Under the pieces are notes generated by a model. That model had not been told where the DNA came from. It did not search any database and worked only from the letters and a program-made list of their open reading frames with translations. Position numbers and translations under genes: made by a program. Below, one piece after another: positions 49,470 through 57,994 of a stretch of DNA of 61,437 bases; position 1 is the stretch's first letter; each line of letters begins with the position of its first letter. Origin of the DNA: an uncultured Dietzia sp. GTDB lineage: Bacteria; Actinomycetota; Actinomycetes; Mycobacteriales; Mycobacteriaceae. The DNA lies in NCBI RefSeq assembly GCF_937873725.1, contig NZ_CALMYY010000077.1:1-61437 (forward strand), read 5' to 3'.

Positions 49470-50494
49470 ATGTGGCCCCGGCTCCGGCGGAGGACGAACA
49501 GGAAGAACGGGGCGCCGATCGCGGCGGTGACGACGCCGATGGGCAGCTCGGCCGGGCTCATGGCGGTCCGGGCGACGATGTCCGCGAGGATGAGGAACGT
49601 GGCGCCCACCAGCAGCGACAGCGGCAGGAGCAGCCGGTGGCCGGGGCCGATCACCAGCCGGACGGCGTGGGGGATCACGATGCCGACGAACCCGATCAGG
49701 CCGCTCACGGAGACGACCGCGGCGGTGCCGAGCGTGGCCGCGCTGATGAGGACCAGCCGCACCCGGGCCGGCGCGACGCCCAGGGTGGAGGCCTCGAGGT
49801 CGCCGACGGCCATCACGTCGAGGGTCCGGCGGAACAGCGCGATCACCCCGACCGACACCACGACGTACGGGAGCACGGTCCACACCTCCGACCAGCCGCT
49901 GGTCGTGAGCCGGCCGAGCATCCACGAGTACACCTGACGCAGGGTCTCGTCGTGACGTTGCATGAAGAAGGTCTGGATCGCGCTGGCGAACGCGGCGACG
50001 GCGACGCCGGCGAGGATGATGACGACCTCCGCGCGTCCGCCGCCGACGCTCTGACCGAGCGCGTAGGTGGCCATCACCGCGATCATGCCGCCGGCGAAGG
50101 CCGCGGGCGGCACGAGGCCGGAGCCCATGGCCCCGCCCGCGACGATCGCCAGCGTCGCGCCCAGCCCGGCGCCGCTGGACACGCCCAGGAGGTACGGATC
50201 GGCGAGCGGGTTGCGGAACACGCCCTGGTAGGTGGCGCCGGCGAGCGCCAGCATCGCGCCGACGATCCCGCCGAGCACCACCCGCGGGATCCGGATCTCC
50301 CACAGGATCACCTGCTGGCGGGGCGTGAGCCCCGAGTCGACGGCCACCACCGGCAGCTGGTCGAGCAGGTCCAGCAGGACGCCGCGCGGGGTGAGGCCGG
50401 CCGGGCCGACCAGGGTGCCCGCGAGCAGCGCCGCGAGGAAGAGCAGCGTCGCCCCGCCCAACACCAGGGCGGGGCGGGGCGACGGGCGGGTCAC
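49466..50494 (-). CDS. btuC: Cobalamin/corrinoid ABC transporter permease (FecCD family)
   Basis: A 342-residue permease with about ten hydrophobic segments and the FecCD pattern: IRIPRVVLGGIVGAMLALAG, ATYQGVFRNPLADPYLLGVS, GAGLGATLAIVAGG and GLIGFVGIVIPHAVRLVIGP (ATPase-coupling loop). GTG at 50494 overlaps the btuF stop (GTGA); much of a longer frame upstream is antisense to btuF. Confidence 0.9.
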   Translation of the reverse strand: MTRPSPRPALVLGGATLLFLAALLAGTLVGPAGLTPRGVLLDLLDQLPVVAVDSGLTPRQQVILWEIRIPRVVLGGIVGAMLALAGATYQGVFRNPLADPYLLGVSSGAGLGATLAIVAGGAMGSGLVPPAAFAGGMIAVMATYALGQSVGGGRAEVVIILAGVAVAAFASAIQTFFMQRHDETLRQVYSWMLGRLTTSGWSEVWTVLPYVVVSVGVIALFRRTLDVMAVGDLEASTLGVAPARVRLVLISAATLGTAAVVSVSGLIGFVGIVIPHAVRLVIGPGHRLLLPLSLLVGATFLILADIVARTAMSPAELPIGVVTAAIGAPFFLFVLRRSRGHI

Positions 50495-51384
50495 GACGCG
50501 GGCTGGCCGGACGGGATCCGGTTGACGATCCCGGCCACCTCGCGCATGAAGTCCACCACGCGGGGGCCCCATCGGCTGGCGACGTCCTCGTCGACCACCA
50601 CGACGCGGTCCTCCCGGACCGCGGTGAGCTCGCCCCAGCCGGGCCGCTCGGCCACAAGCTCCGGGGTGATCCCGCAGCACTGACCGTCGGCGAGCAGGAC
50701 CAGGTCCGGGTCGGCCTCGAGGATGAGCTCCTCCGACAGTTGCGGGTAGCCGTTGCCCCCGGTGGCGATGGAGGTCATCCCCAGCAGGGAGTAGATCTCG
50801 CCGATGTAGGTGTCGTCGGTGACGGTGTAGAGGGTGTCGTCGAGCTCGTGGAAGTAGGTCAGCGGGGTCTGTCGCGCCGGGACCGAGGCGACGATCTGAT
50901 CGATCTCCACCCGCATCCGCGACACCAGTTCGGCGGCCTCGCCGACGTGTCCGGTGGCGGCGCCGACCTGCTCGAGCTGGGTGTAGGTGTCGTCGAGGGT
51001 GGCGGCGGCGGGCAGGAGCAGCACCTCCACCCCGGAGCGTTCGAGCCCGGCCACGATGTCGCCGGTGTCGTCCGTGGCCACCACCAGGTCGGGCTGGTAG
51101 CCCAGGATCGCCTCGAGGTTCGGGGTGTACCCCGACAGCTCGGTGCGCGGAGCGCCGGCCGGGAAGTCGGAACGGTCGTCGACGGCGACCACCTGCTCGC
51201 CCGCGCCGACCGCGTACAGCATCTCGGTGGTGGTGGGGCTGAGCGAGATGATCGCCCGGGGCTCGCCGGGCGGGGGACCGTCGGCGGCCGGGGTGGAGTC
51301 GTCGGGACCGGTGCACGCCGCGGCGACCAGCGCGACGGCCGTCAGGGCCGCGACGACCAGCGAGCGGGCTCGTGGGTGGTGCAC
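50491..51384 (-). CDS. btuF: Cobalamin/corrinoid ABC transporter substrate-binding lipoprotein
   Basis: A 297-residue binding protein. The signal peptide ends at a lipobox VAAAC (C24). The PBP type III core has IISLSPTTTEMLYAVGAG, GYTPNLEAILGYQPDLVVAT and a C-terminal WGPRVVDFMREVAGIVN. The GTG start is preceded by GGAGGATGTT. This ribosome-binding site can be buried in a hairpin of the riboswitch leader. Specificity for corrinoids rests on the riboswitch; without it an iron-siderophore role would be equally likely. Confidence 0.87.
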   Translation of the reverse strand: MHHPRARSLVVAALTAVALVAAACTGPDDSTPAADGPPPGEPRAIISLSPTTTEMLYAVGAGEQVVAVDDRSDFPAGAPRTELSGYTPNLEAILGYQPDLVVATDDTGDIVAGLERSGVEVLLLPAAATLDDTYTQLEQVGAATGHVGEAAELVSRMRVEIDQIVASVPARQTPLTYFHELDDTLYTVTDDTYIGEIYSLLGMTSIATGGNGYPQLSEELILEADPDLVLLADGQCCGITPELVAERPGWGELTAVREDRVVVVDEDVASRWGPRVVDFMREVAGIVNRIPSGQPAS

Positions 51385-51389
51385 AACAT

Positions 51390-51406
51390 CCTCCGGGGCT
51401 CGGAGG
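51390..51406 (-). promoter_or_regulatory. Ribosome-binding-site-sequestering hairpin of the B12 riboswitch
   Basis: On the minus strand CCTCCG pairs with CGGAGG around a 5-base loop. CGGAGG includes the Shine-Dalgarno of btuF, 5-7 bp before its GTG. This is the expected expression platform of a riboswitch acting on translation. Confidence 0.65.
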
Positions 51407-51459
51407 ACGAGGGCGGCTCGGGCCGCGACGCGGACGCCGCTGCACGCAACCGCCCTTCG

Positions 51460-51600
51460 TCCGAGGTCAGTTCGTACGGCACCGCGGCACCGGCCGACCT
51501 GGCTCGCCCGCGCGAGGCGGGATCACAGTTGCGGGACAGCGTCGGATTCGCACCGACTTCCGCCGCGTACCACGGACGTCCCGCGCGGGCGCAGGACCAG
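51460..51600 (-). ncRNA. Cobalamin riboswitch
   Basis: Read on the minus strand the leader contains GGTGCGAATCCGAC (51554-51541), CCCGCAACTGTGAT (51535-51522) and the B12-box-like GCCAGGTCGGCC (51503-51492), in the order and spacing of the AdoCbl/cobalamin aptamer. A TACGCT at 51609-51604 is a good -10, placing the RNA start near 51597. The RNA ends with a hairpin that hides the btuF ribosome-binding site. Binding of cobalamin should lower expression of btuF-btuC-btuD and the MBL hydrolase. Boundaries are approximate. Confidence 0.9.
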
Positions 51601-51666
51601 TCGAGCGTAGCCGACCCCGGGGCCCGCGGCAGAACCGTCCGCCACCGCGCCCCGACCGTCGGGCCC

Positions 51667-53184
51667 CTACAGCCCCACCGCCTGCGCGGCCGTGTCCGCG
51701 GTGTCCCAGCGGCGCAGCTCGGCGCCCGCGACCCACGTGGAGTGCGTGCCGCTGGAGATGCGTTCGGGCAGGCGGAGGGTGCAGACCGGGCCGTCGGCGA
51801 CCCGGGAGGCGTCAAAGACCAGGGCGAAGGACGCGTCCTCGTTCATGTCGGTGGTGAGCGTCACCAGGTAGCCGTCGTCCTCTCCGGTGCTGCCGACGCG
51901 CGGGGCCATGGAGGTCTCGCTGCCGTACACGCCCTCGCCCAGGGCGTAGTGCTCCTCGGCGCCGGTCTTGACGTCGTGCCGGACCAGGCCGTTGAACAGG
52001 AAGCGGCCCGGGACGCCGGTGGCGGCGTAGACGTAGCGGTGCTCGCGGCCGCCCAGTGCGCCGTTGATCATCCCGAACTCGGTGATCGTGTCCGTGAGGC
52101 GCTCCTCGCGGGTCTGGCCGGTGCGCAGGTTGAAGCGCCAGCGGTGCAGACGGGTCTGGAGGTTGTCCAGGGCCAGGTAGCGGAAGATGCGGTTCATCAT
52201 GTCGCCGCTGCCGTCGTCCTGCGGCTCGGGGCAGCCCTGGTGGAAGCCCTCGAGGACGATCTCCTCGCCCTCCTCGTAGGCGTTGGTGAAGTGCAGGACA
52301 TAGGTGGGATCGGCCTCGAACCACCGGATCTCGGCCGTGGTGCCGCGGCGCGGGATGACGGCGAAGCGGGCGGGGAGCTCCCTGTGGAATCGGGGGACGT
52401 GCAGGTCGTGCGTGAGCAGTTCCGCGTCCCAGAACATGGGCAGGTCGTTGAGGATCGAGTAGTTCTCCGTGAACGCCATGTCGTGCGGCAGGCGCGGGCC
52501 GGGCAGGGGGATCTCGGCGCGGTGGACCACGCTGCCGGTCTCGTCCACCACGCCGTAGTTCATGTACGGCGTCTGCTTGCCGTAGTTGAAGAACAGCAGC
52601 TCGCCGGTGTTCTCGTCGACCTTGGGGTGGGCCGAGACGCCCCAGTCGCGCGGGAATCCGCCGTTCCAGTCCTCCTTGCCGAGGGTGCGCCCGCTGTACG
52701 GGTCCAGGCTGTAGAGGTCGCCGCACATCCAGAAGCTGGTCAGGGCCCGGCCGCGGTGGACCGTGACGTCGGTGCTCGAGGCGTCCTTCATCCGGCCGCG
52801 GGCGCCCCAGCCGTCCTCGCGCAGCGCCCAGTCCGGCATCTCGGTCATGCCGGCCCACAGCGAGCGGCCGGCCTCCTGCTCGTCGAGCAGCCCCTCGGTG
52901 CGGATGAAGCGGTTGCGGTAGAAGGCCTTGCCGTCGCGGAAGCCCACCACGTGGATCATCCCGTCGCCGTCGAACGGGTGGTAGTGCTTGATCGCCGGGT
53001 GCAGGGGGTTCTCGGTGTTGCGCAGGTAGATGCCGTCGAGGTCGGCGGGGATCTCGCCCGAGACCACCTCGAGGTCGTCGGCCTCCCACTCGGTGTCCTG
53101 CGGCCGCCACGGGCCGGAGCGGTAGGGGTGGTCGTCGTCCTCGGGGAGGGTCGACAGCAGTTTCCCGACGAGCTCGACGTCCAT
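51667..53184 (-). CDS. Carotenoid oxygenase family protein
   Basis: A 505-residue non-heme iron dioxygenase of the carotenoid/stilbene cleavage family (RPE65, NCED, lignostilbene dioxygenases). The four iron-ligand His residues appear as H186 (SAHPKVD), H234 (LPHDMAFTENY), H298 (LHFTNAY) and H481 (SSGTHSTWV). GIYLRNTENPLHPAIKHYHP and FDGDGMIHVV near the N-terminus are family-typical. It cleaves a polyene or phenylpropenoid double bond; no carotenoid genes adjoin, so the substrate is open. The ATG has AAGGAGAACC upstream. It is divergent from the thiolase. Confidence 0.93.
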   Translation of the reverse strand: MDVELVGKLLSTLPEDDDHPYRSGPWRPQDTEWEADDLEVVSGEIPADLDGIYLRNTENPLHPAIKHYHPFDGDGMIHVVGFRDGKAFYRNRFIRTEGLLDEQEAGRSLWAGMTEMPDWALREDGWGARGRMKDASSTDVTVHRGRALTSFWMCGDLYSLDPYSGRTLGKEDWNGGFPRDWGVSAHPKVDENTGELLFFNYGKQTPYMNYGVVDETGSVVHRAEIPLPGPRLPHDMAFTENYSILNDLPMFWDAELLTHDLHVPRFHRELPARFAVIPRRGTTAEIRWFEADPTYVLHFTNAYEEGEEIVLEGFHQGCPEPQDDGSGDMMNRIFRYLALDNLQTRLHRWRFNLRTGQTREERLTDTITEFGMINGALGGREHRYVYAATGVPGRFLFNGLVRHDVKTGAEEHYALGEGVYGSETSMAPRVGSTGEDDGYLVTLTTDMNEDASFALVFDASRVADGPVCTLRLPERISSGTHSTWVAGAELRRWDTADTAAQAVGL

Positions 53185-53300
53185 ACCTGGTTCTCCTTCT
53201 GGGGGCGAACGATCTACGCTACAACTAGAAGAGTGACTAGGTGGGGCGGTGCTGTCAAGCCCCGCGACGACACCTCGACCAACTGGAAGGTGGGCCCGCG

Positions 53301-54527
53301 ATGAGCGACCCCGTGTGGATCGTCGGCGGATACCAGTCGGACTTCGCCCGCAACATCGCCCGGGCGGGCCTGGAGGTCTCCGATCTGGTGGGCGAGGTCG
53401 CGCAGCGGACCCTCGAGTCCGCCGGCGTCGAGCCCGGCGAGGTGGGCGTGATCCACCTGGCCAACGCCTTCGGGCAGGTCTACACCGGTCAGGGGCATCT
53501 CGGGGCCATGCCCGCCACCATGCTGCCCGACCTGTGGGGCGTGCCGGCCACCCGCCACGAGGGGGCGTGCGCGTCCGGGTCGTTGGCCGTGCTGGCCGCG
53601 ATGGCGGACCTGGAGGCGGGTCGCTACGACTGCGCGCTCGTGCTGGGCGTGGAGATCGAGAAGAACGTCCCCGGCGACCTCGGCTCCCGCTACATGGAGG
53701 GCGCGGCCTGGCTCGGCCACGAGGGCACCGACACGGCGTACATGTGGCCGCACATGTTCAGTCGGATCGCGGACGAGTACGAGCGCCGCCACGGACTCGA
53801 TCCGCGGCACCTGTGGGCCATCGCCGAGCTCAACACCCGCAACGCCAAGGCCAACCCCAATGCACAGACCCGCGCGTGGGCGCACCCGGCGGAGGCGTTC
53901 ACCGACGACGCCGCGGCCAACCCCGTCGTCGAGGGCCGGCTGCACAAGGCGGACTGCGGGCCCCTCACGGACGGCGGCGCCGGGGTCGTCCTGGTCTCCG
54001 ATCGATTCCTGCGCGCGCGGGGCGGGCCGGGGTCGGTGCGGTCCTCGCGGATCCTCGGCTGGGGGCACCGCACCGTCGGGTTGCCGCTGGACGAGAAGCT
54101 GCGCCGGAGCGAGGGCTCACCGCTGATGTTCCCGCACGTCGCGCAGGCCATCGGGGACGCGTTCGCCCGCGCGGGTGTCCCGGGCGTCGACGGCGTGGAC
54201 CTGGTGGAGACCCACGACTGCTTCACCTCCTCCGAGTACATGGCCATCGACCACCTCGGCATCACCCCGCCCGGCGAGAGCTGGCGGGCGATCGAGTCGG
54301 GAGAGCTCGAGATCGGCGGCCGCATCCCCGTCAACCCGAGCGGCGGGCTGCTCGGCGGCGGGCATCCCGTGGGCGCGACCGGAGTGCGCATGCTGGTGGA
54401 CTGCCACAAGCAGGTGACCGGCACCGCCGAGGGCTACCAGGTGGCAGACGCGCGCCGGGCCGCGATGCTCAACATCGGCGGCAGCACCACCACCACGGTC
54501 AGCCTGGTGGTGGGGCGGGACGACTAG
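53301..54527 (+). CDS. Thiolase (SCP2/acetyl-CoA acetyltransferase-like)
   Basis: A 408-residue thiolase-fold protein. The nucleophile is C90 in RHEGACASGSLAVLAA, VETHDCFTSSEYMA carries the acidic/His segment, and GGLLGGGHPVGATGVRML has the catalytic His. The C-terminus is NIGGSTTTTVSLV, so the second catalytic Cys of degradative thiolases is missing, as in SCP2-type and many actinobacterial steroid-side-chain thiolases. The ATG at 53301 (MSDPVWIVGG) has GGAAGGTGG upstream. It may act in lipid or steroid side-chain degradation. Confidence 0.9.
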   Translation: MSDPVWIVGGYQSDFARNIARAGLEVSDLVGEVAQRTLESAGVEPGEVGVIHLANAFGQVYTGQGHLGAMPATMLPDLWGVPATRHEGACASGSLAVLAAMADLEAGRYDCALVLGVEIEKNVPGDLGSRYMEGAAWLGHEGTDTAYMWPHMFSRIADEYERRHGLDPRHLWAIAELNTRNAKANPNAQTRAWAHPAEAFTDDAAANPVVEGRLHKADCGPLTDGGAGVVLVSDRFLRARGGPGSVRSSRILGWGHRTVGLPLDEKLRRSEGSPLMFPHVAQAIGDAFARAGVPGVDGVDLVETHDCFTSSEYMAIDHLGITPPGESWRAIESGELEIGGRIPVNPSGGLLGGGHPVGATGVRMLVDCHKQVTGTAEGYQVADARRAAMLNIGGSTTTTVSLVVGRDD

Positions 54528-54589
54528 AGGCCCGGACCGACCGAGGCTCCGGTGCCGGTCGGGCGGTACTGGCCGCGGGTCCGTGCGGG

Positions 54590-54595
54590 TATAAC
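54590..54595 (+). promoter_or_regulatory. -10 element before the DUF5996 gene
   Basis: TATAAC lies 34 bp before the ATG of the DUF5996 gene, in a 101-bp gap after the thiolase. It is the most A/T-rich point of the gap. No clear -35 is visible. Confidence 0.45.
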
Positions 54596-54628
54596 GAGGG
54601 GACGAGGTCTCCGACCGAGGAGCGCGAC

Positions 54629-55567
54629 ATGACCACCACCCCCTGGCCCCGACTCCGCACGGATGACTGGGCGGCCACCCGGGACACATTGCACCTGTGG
54701 ACCCAGATCGTCGGCAAGGTGCGGATGGCGCAGTCGCCGCTGGTCAACCACTGGTGGCACGCCACGCTGTACGTGACCGCGCGGGGGCTGACCACCGGGT
54801 CGATCCCGTCGCGGGCGGGAATCGTGGACGTGGAGCTGGACCTGGTCTCCCACCGGTTGTCCGCCCGCTCGTCCGAAGGTACCCACGGCGGCTTCGCCCT
54901 GGAGGGGCAGTCCGTGGCACGGTTCTACGCGCAGACCCTCGAGGTGCTGGCCGACCTCGGGGTGGACCGCCCGGCGTTCCAGCCCGCCCCCAACGAGGTC
55001 GACCCCGCCGTCCCCTTCGCCCGGGACACCGCGGGCCGCGAGTACGACCCCGACGCGGCCCACCGGTTCTGGCAGCAGCTCGTCCGCGCCGACCGCGTCC
55101 TGGGCGAGTTCCGGGCGCGCTTCGCGGGCAAGGTCTCGCCGGTGCATTTCTTCTGGGGGTCGATGGACCTGGCGTGCACCCGCTTCTCGGGCCGCCCGGC
55201 GCCCGCGCATCCGGGCGGGGCCCCCAACTGCGCCGACTGGGTGATGGTCGAGGCGTATGACCGGGAACTGAGCAGCTGCGGGTTCTGGCCCGGCGGCGGT
55301 GACGAGGGCGCGTTCTACTCCTACGCCTACCCCACCCCGCCAGGCTTCGCCGAGCGGGAGGTGAGCGTGGGCGGGTACCGGGCCGACCTCGGCGAGTTCG
55401 TGCTGCCGTACGAGGTCGCGGCCGGGTCCGCGGATCCGGAGGCCACCGTGCTCGGTTTCCTCCAGGAGACCTATGAGGCCGCGGCGGAGCCGGCGGGGTG
55501 GGACCGCGGGCTGCTCGAGGCGGATCCGGGTCGGCTCGACGCGCACCGCTACCGGCGAGGCCGGTGA
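54629..55567 (+). CDS. DUF5996 family protein
   Basis: A 312-residue protein matching the DUF5996 family: WTQIVGKVRMAQSPLVNHWW near residue 25, LYVTARGLTTGSIP, VSPVHFFWGSMDLACTRFSG and EGAFYSYAYPTPPGF. The function is unknown. The conserved His/Trp/Asp-rich strings suggest an enzyme or metal-binding fold but no catalytic motif is known to me. The ATG has GAGGAG upstream and the stop overlaps the start of the HxlR-type regulator (GTGA), so the two are made together. Confidence 0.85.
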   Translation: MTTTPWPRLRTDDWAATRDTLHLWTQIVGKVRMAQSPLVNHWWHATLYVTARGLTTGSIPSRAGIVDVELDLVSHRLSARSSEGTHGGFALEGQSVARFYAQTLEVLADLGVDRPAFQPAPNEVDPAVPFARDTAGREYDPDAAHRFWQQLVRADRVLGEFRARFAGKVSPVHFFWGSMDLACTRFSGRPAPAHPGGAPNCADWVMVEAYDRELSSCGFWPGGGDEGAFYSYAYPTPPGFAEREVSVGGYRADLGEFVLPYEVAAGSADPEATVLGFLQETYEAAAEPAGWDRGLLEADPGRLDAHRYRRGR

Positions 55568-56493
55568 CAGCCCGGACCGGGAGCACGGCGCTCGGGCCGG
55601 GCGGCCCCAACGCCATCGCCGTAACCCTCGGCCTGCTCGGCGACGAGTGGAACCTGTGGATCCTGCGCCACGCGGTGGACGGCTGCCGCCGCTACGGGGA
55701 CTGGATGGGGCGCGGCCCCATCTCCAACACCGTCCTCACCGGCAGGCTGGGCAGGCTCACCGAGGCCGGGTTGTTCGACCGGGTCCGCTACTCCGACCGG
55801 CCAGCCCGCCACGAGTACGTCCTCACCCGCCGCGGTCGCGACCTCTGGCCGATCCTGCTGGCAATGTGGGCGTGGGAGAAGGACCGCGACCCCACGGCCG
55901 CGCTGCCCGAGATGCGCCACGGCCGGTGCGGGGAGCTGTTCTCCCCGGTCACCGCGTGCGCCGACTGCGACCGACCAGTCACCCGCGCCGCCGTCACGGC
56001 GGCCCTCGGCCCCAGCGGCGACTGGACCCGGAGCGTCCCCGCCTCCGTGGGTCGTCGCAGGTCCACCGGCGCGCGGCGGCCGTCGCCGTACCTCGACCGC
56101 ACCATGGAGCTGCTCGGCGACCGGTGGTCGGCCGCCCTGCTCGGGGCGCTGATGATGGGCGGGAGCAGGTTCACCGAGCTCGCCGACCGGACCGGTGCGC
56201 CGCCGGCCGTCCTCGCCGACCGACTGCGCCGCTTCGAGGACGCCGGCGTGGTCACCGCCGTCGAGAACCCGGAGCGGCAGGACCGGGTGGGGTACGTCCT
56301 CACCGCCCGGGCGGAGGCGTTCTTCCCCGTCATCACGCTGATGATCGCGTGGGGCCAGCGCTGGTTCCGGGCGCCGGAGGGGCCGGCGATCTCCCTCACC
56401 CACGCCTGCGGCGCGCCGCTCCGGCCGCGACTCCGGTGCGACCGCTGCGGTGAGGAGTTGCGGGCGTCGGAGGTGACCGTGGAGGACGGGTGA
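55564..56493 (+). CDS. Tandem HxlR-family transcriptional regulator
   Basis: A 309-residue protein with two winged-helix HxlR domains. The first (about 15-110) contains LLGDEWNLWILRHAVDGCRR, LTGRLGRLTEAGLF and YVLTRRGRDLWPIL. The second (about 180-275) has LLGDRWSAALLGALMMGGSR, LADRLRRFEDAGVV and YVLTARAEAFFPVI. A Cys-bearing linker (ACADCDRPV) and a C-terminal zinc-ribbon-like CDRCGEEL follow each. Most HxlR proteins are single-domain dimers; here the dimer is built into one chain. It overlaps the DUF5996 gene (GTGA). The target is unknown. Confidence 0.87.
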   Translation: MTARTGSTALGPGGPNAIAVTLGLLGDEWNLWILRHAVDGCRRYGDWMGRGPISNTVLTGRLGRLTEAGLFDRVRYSDRPARHEYVLTRRGRDLWPILLAMWAWEKDRDPTAALPEMRHGRCGELFSPVTACADCDRPVTRAAVTAALGPSGDWTRSVPASVGRRRSTGARRPSPYLDRTMELLGDRWSAALLGALMMGGSRFTELADRTGAPPAVLADRLRRFEDAGVVTAVENPERQDRVGYVLTARAEAFFPVITLMIAWGQRWFRAPEGPAISLTHACGAPLRPRLRCDRCGEELRASEVTVEDG

Positions 56494-56548
56494 CCGCTGT
56501 CGCCCGCCCCGGAATAGGCCTACCGTGGACGGCGGAGGTCGATGCACC

Positions 56549-57994
56549 ATGACCGTCGCCGTTCGCCCGCCCGCCGTCGCCGGGTCGTTCTACCCGGGGG
56601 CCGCCGATGCGCTGCGCCGCGAGGTCGAGCGGCTGCTGGCGGACCCCGCACCCGCCGGCGCCACCACCGGAGTCAGCACCGCCGGAGCCGCCACCACCGG
56701 CGACGGCCCACCCCCGCCCGACCCGCGGATCCCGCCCCGGGCGCTCGTCCTGCCCCACGCCGGGTACGAGTTCTCCGGCCCGGTCGCGGCCGCGGGGTAC
56801 CGGCTCGTGGCCGACGCGGTCCGCTCCGGTGCCGTCCGCCGGATCGTCGTGGTCGGGCCGGCGCACCGGGTGGCGGTGGACGGCGTCGCCGACGCCGGCG
56901 TGGGGGCCTTCGCCACCCCGCTCGGTGAGGTGGAGGTTCCCGCCGACCTGCTCGCCACGCTGCGCCGCCGCCTGGCGGACACGCACCCGGGGTTGCTCGT
57001 CACCTCGCCCGCCGTCCACGCCCGCGAGCACTCCGTGGAGGTCCACCTGCCGTTTCTCCGGGTGGTGGCCCCGGGGGTCCCCGTCCTGCCGCTGGTCGCC
57101 GGCCACGTCGAGCCGGAGGGCATGGCGGCGCTCGTCGCGGCGATCCTCGCCGAGGACGGCGTCCTCCTCATCGTCAGCTCCGACCTCTCCCATTTCCTCT
57201 CCGAGTCCGAGGCCCGGCGCGTCGACGCCGACACCCTGTCCCGCGTGACCGGCGCGGGGTCGCTCCTGCCTCCCCGCCGCGCCTGCGGGGCGGTGCCGTG
57301 GAACGGCCTGATGCTCGACGCCGCCGCCCGCGGGCTGCGCGCGACCGTGCTCGCCCACTCCACCAGCGCACGGTCCCCGCGCGGGGACCCCGCCCGGGTG
57401 GTCGGCTACCCGGCCGTCCGCTACGACCCGATCGGACCGACGCTGCCCGCCTACGCCCGGGCCGTGCTCGCGCACCACCTCGGGGCGGGCCGGGACCCGG
57501 GGCTCTCCCCCGGCTGGCCCGCCCTGCTCGGACACCCCTGGCTGCGGCGCGACGGCGCATCCTTCGTCACGCTCACCACGGCGGGGCGGCTCCGCGGCTG
57601 CGTCGGGACCATCGAGCCCTACCGGGGGCTCGGGGCGGACGTCGCCGGCAACGCCCTCGCGGCCGCCACCCGCGATCACCGCTTCGAGCCCGTCACGCCG
57701 GGCGAGCTGCCCGACCTCCACGTGGAGGTCTCGGTGCTCTCGGCGACGGAACCGGTGGCGGCCGACGGGCTGGAGGCGGCCACGCGGGCGCTGCGCCCGG
57801 GGGTCGACGGCGTGGTGCTCTCCGGCCGCGGGCGGAGCGGGGTGTTCCTGCCGCAGATGTGGGATCCGCTGCCCGAGGCCACCGACTTCATGGCGGCGCT
57901 CCGGCGCAAGGCCGGGCTCGACCACCTGGACTGGGACGACAGCTGGAGTCTGCGACGCTTCGTCGTCGACAAGTGGGGGGAGGACCGGACATGA
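56549..57994 (+). CDS. AmmeMemoRadiSam protein B-A fusion (Memo + AMMECR1)
   Basis: A 481-residue fusion of two of the three components of the AmmeMemoRadiSam system. Residues 8-290 are a Memo domain: H70 in VLPHAGYEFSGPV, H106 in VGPAHRVAVDG, SSDLSHF and C246 in RACGAVPWNG match the metal/active-site residues of MEMO1. A Gly/Ala/Thr/Pro linker lies at about 34-62 inside the N-terminal part. Residues 300-478 are an AMMECR1 domain with the LRGCVGTIEPYRGL motif. The ATG at 56549 has GGAGG upstream, and its stop overlaps the radical SAM gene (ATGA). The chemistry of the system is unknown. Confidence 0.92.
   Translation: MTVAVRPPAVAGSFYPGAADALRREVERLLADPAPAGATTGVSTAGAATTGDGPPPPDPRIPPRALVLPHAGYEFSGPVAAAGYRLVADAVRSGAVRRIVVVGPAHRVAVDGVADAGVGAFATPLGEVEVPADLLATLRRRLADTHPGLLVTSPAVHAREHSVEVHLPFLRVVAPGVPVLPLVAGHVEPEGMAALVAAILAEDGVLLIVSSDLSHFLSESEARRVDADTLSRVTGAGSLLPPRRACGAVPWNGLMLDAAARGLRATVLAHSTSARSPRGDPARVVGYPAVRYDPIGPTLPAYARAVLAHHLGAGRDPGLSPGWPALLGHPWLRRDGASFVTLTTAGRLRGCVGTIEPYRGLGADVAGNALAAATRDHRFEPVTPGELPDLHVEVSVLSATEPVAADGLEAATRALRPGVDGVVLSGRGRSGVFLPQMWDPLPEATDFMAALRRKAGLDHLDWDDSWSLRRFVVDKWGEDRT

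Noticed and set aside
50491..51384. Iron-siderophore (FecB-type) binding protein
   Set aside because: The family alone allows it, but the cobalamin riboswitch directly upstream favours a corrinoid ligand. The iron box in the window belongs to another gene.
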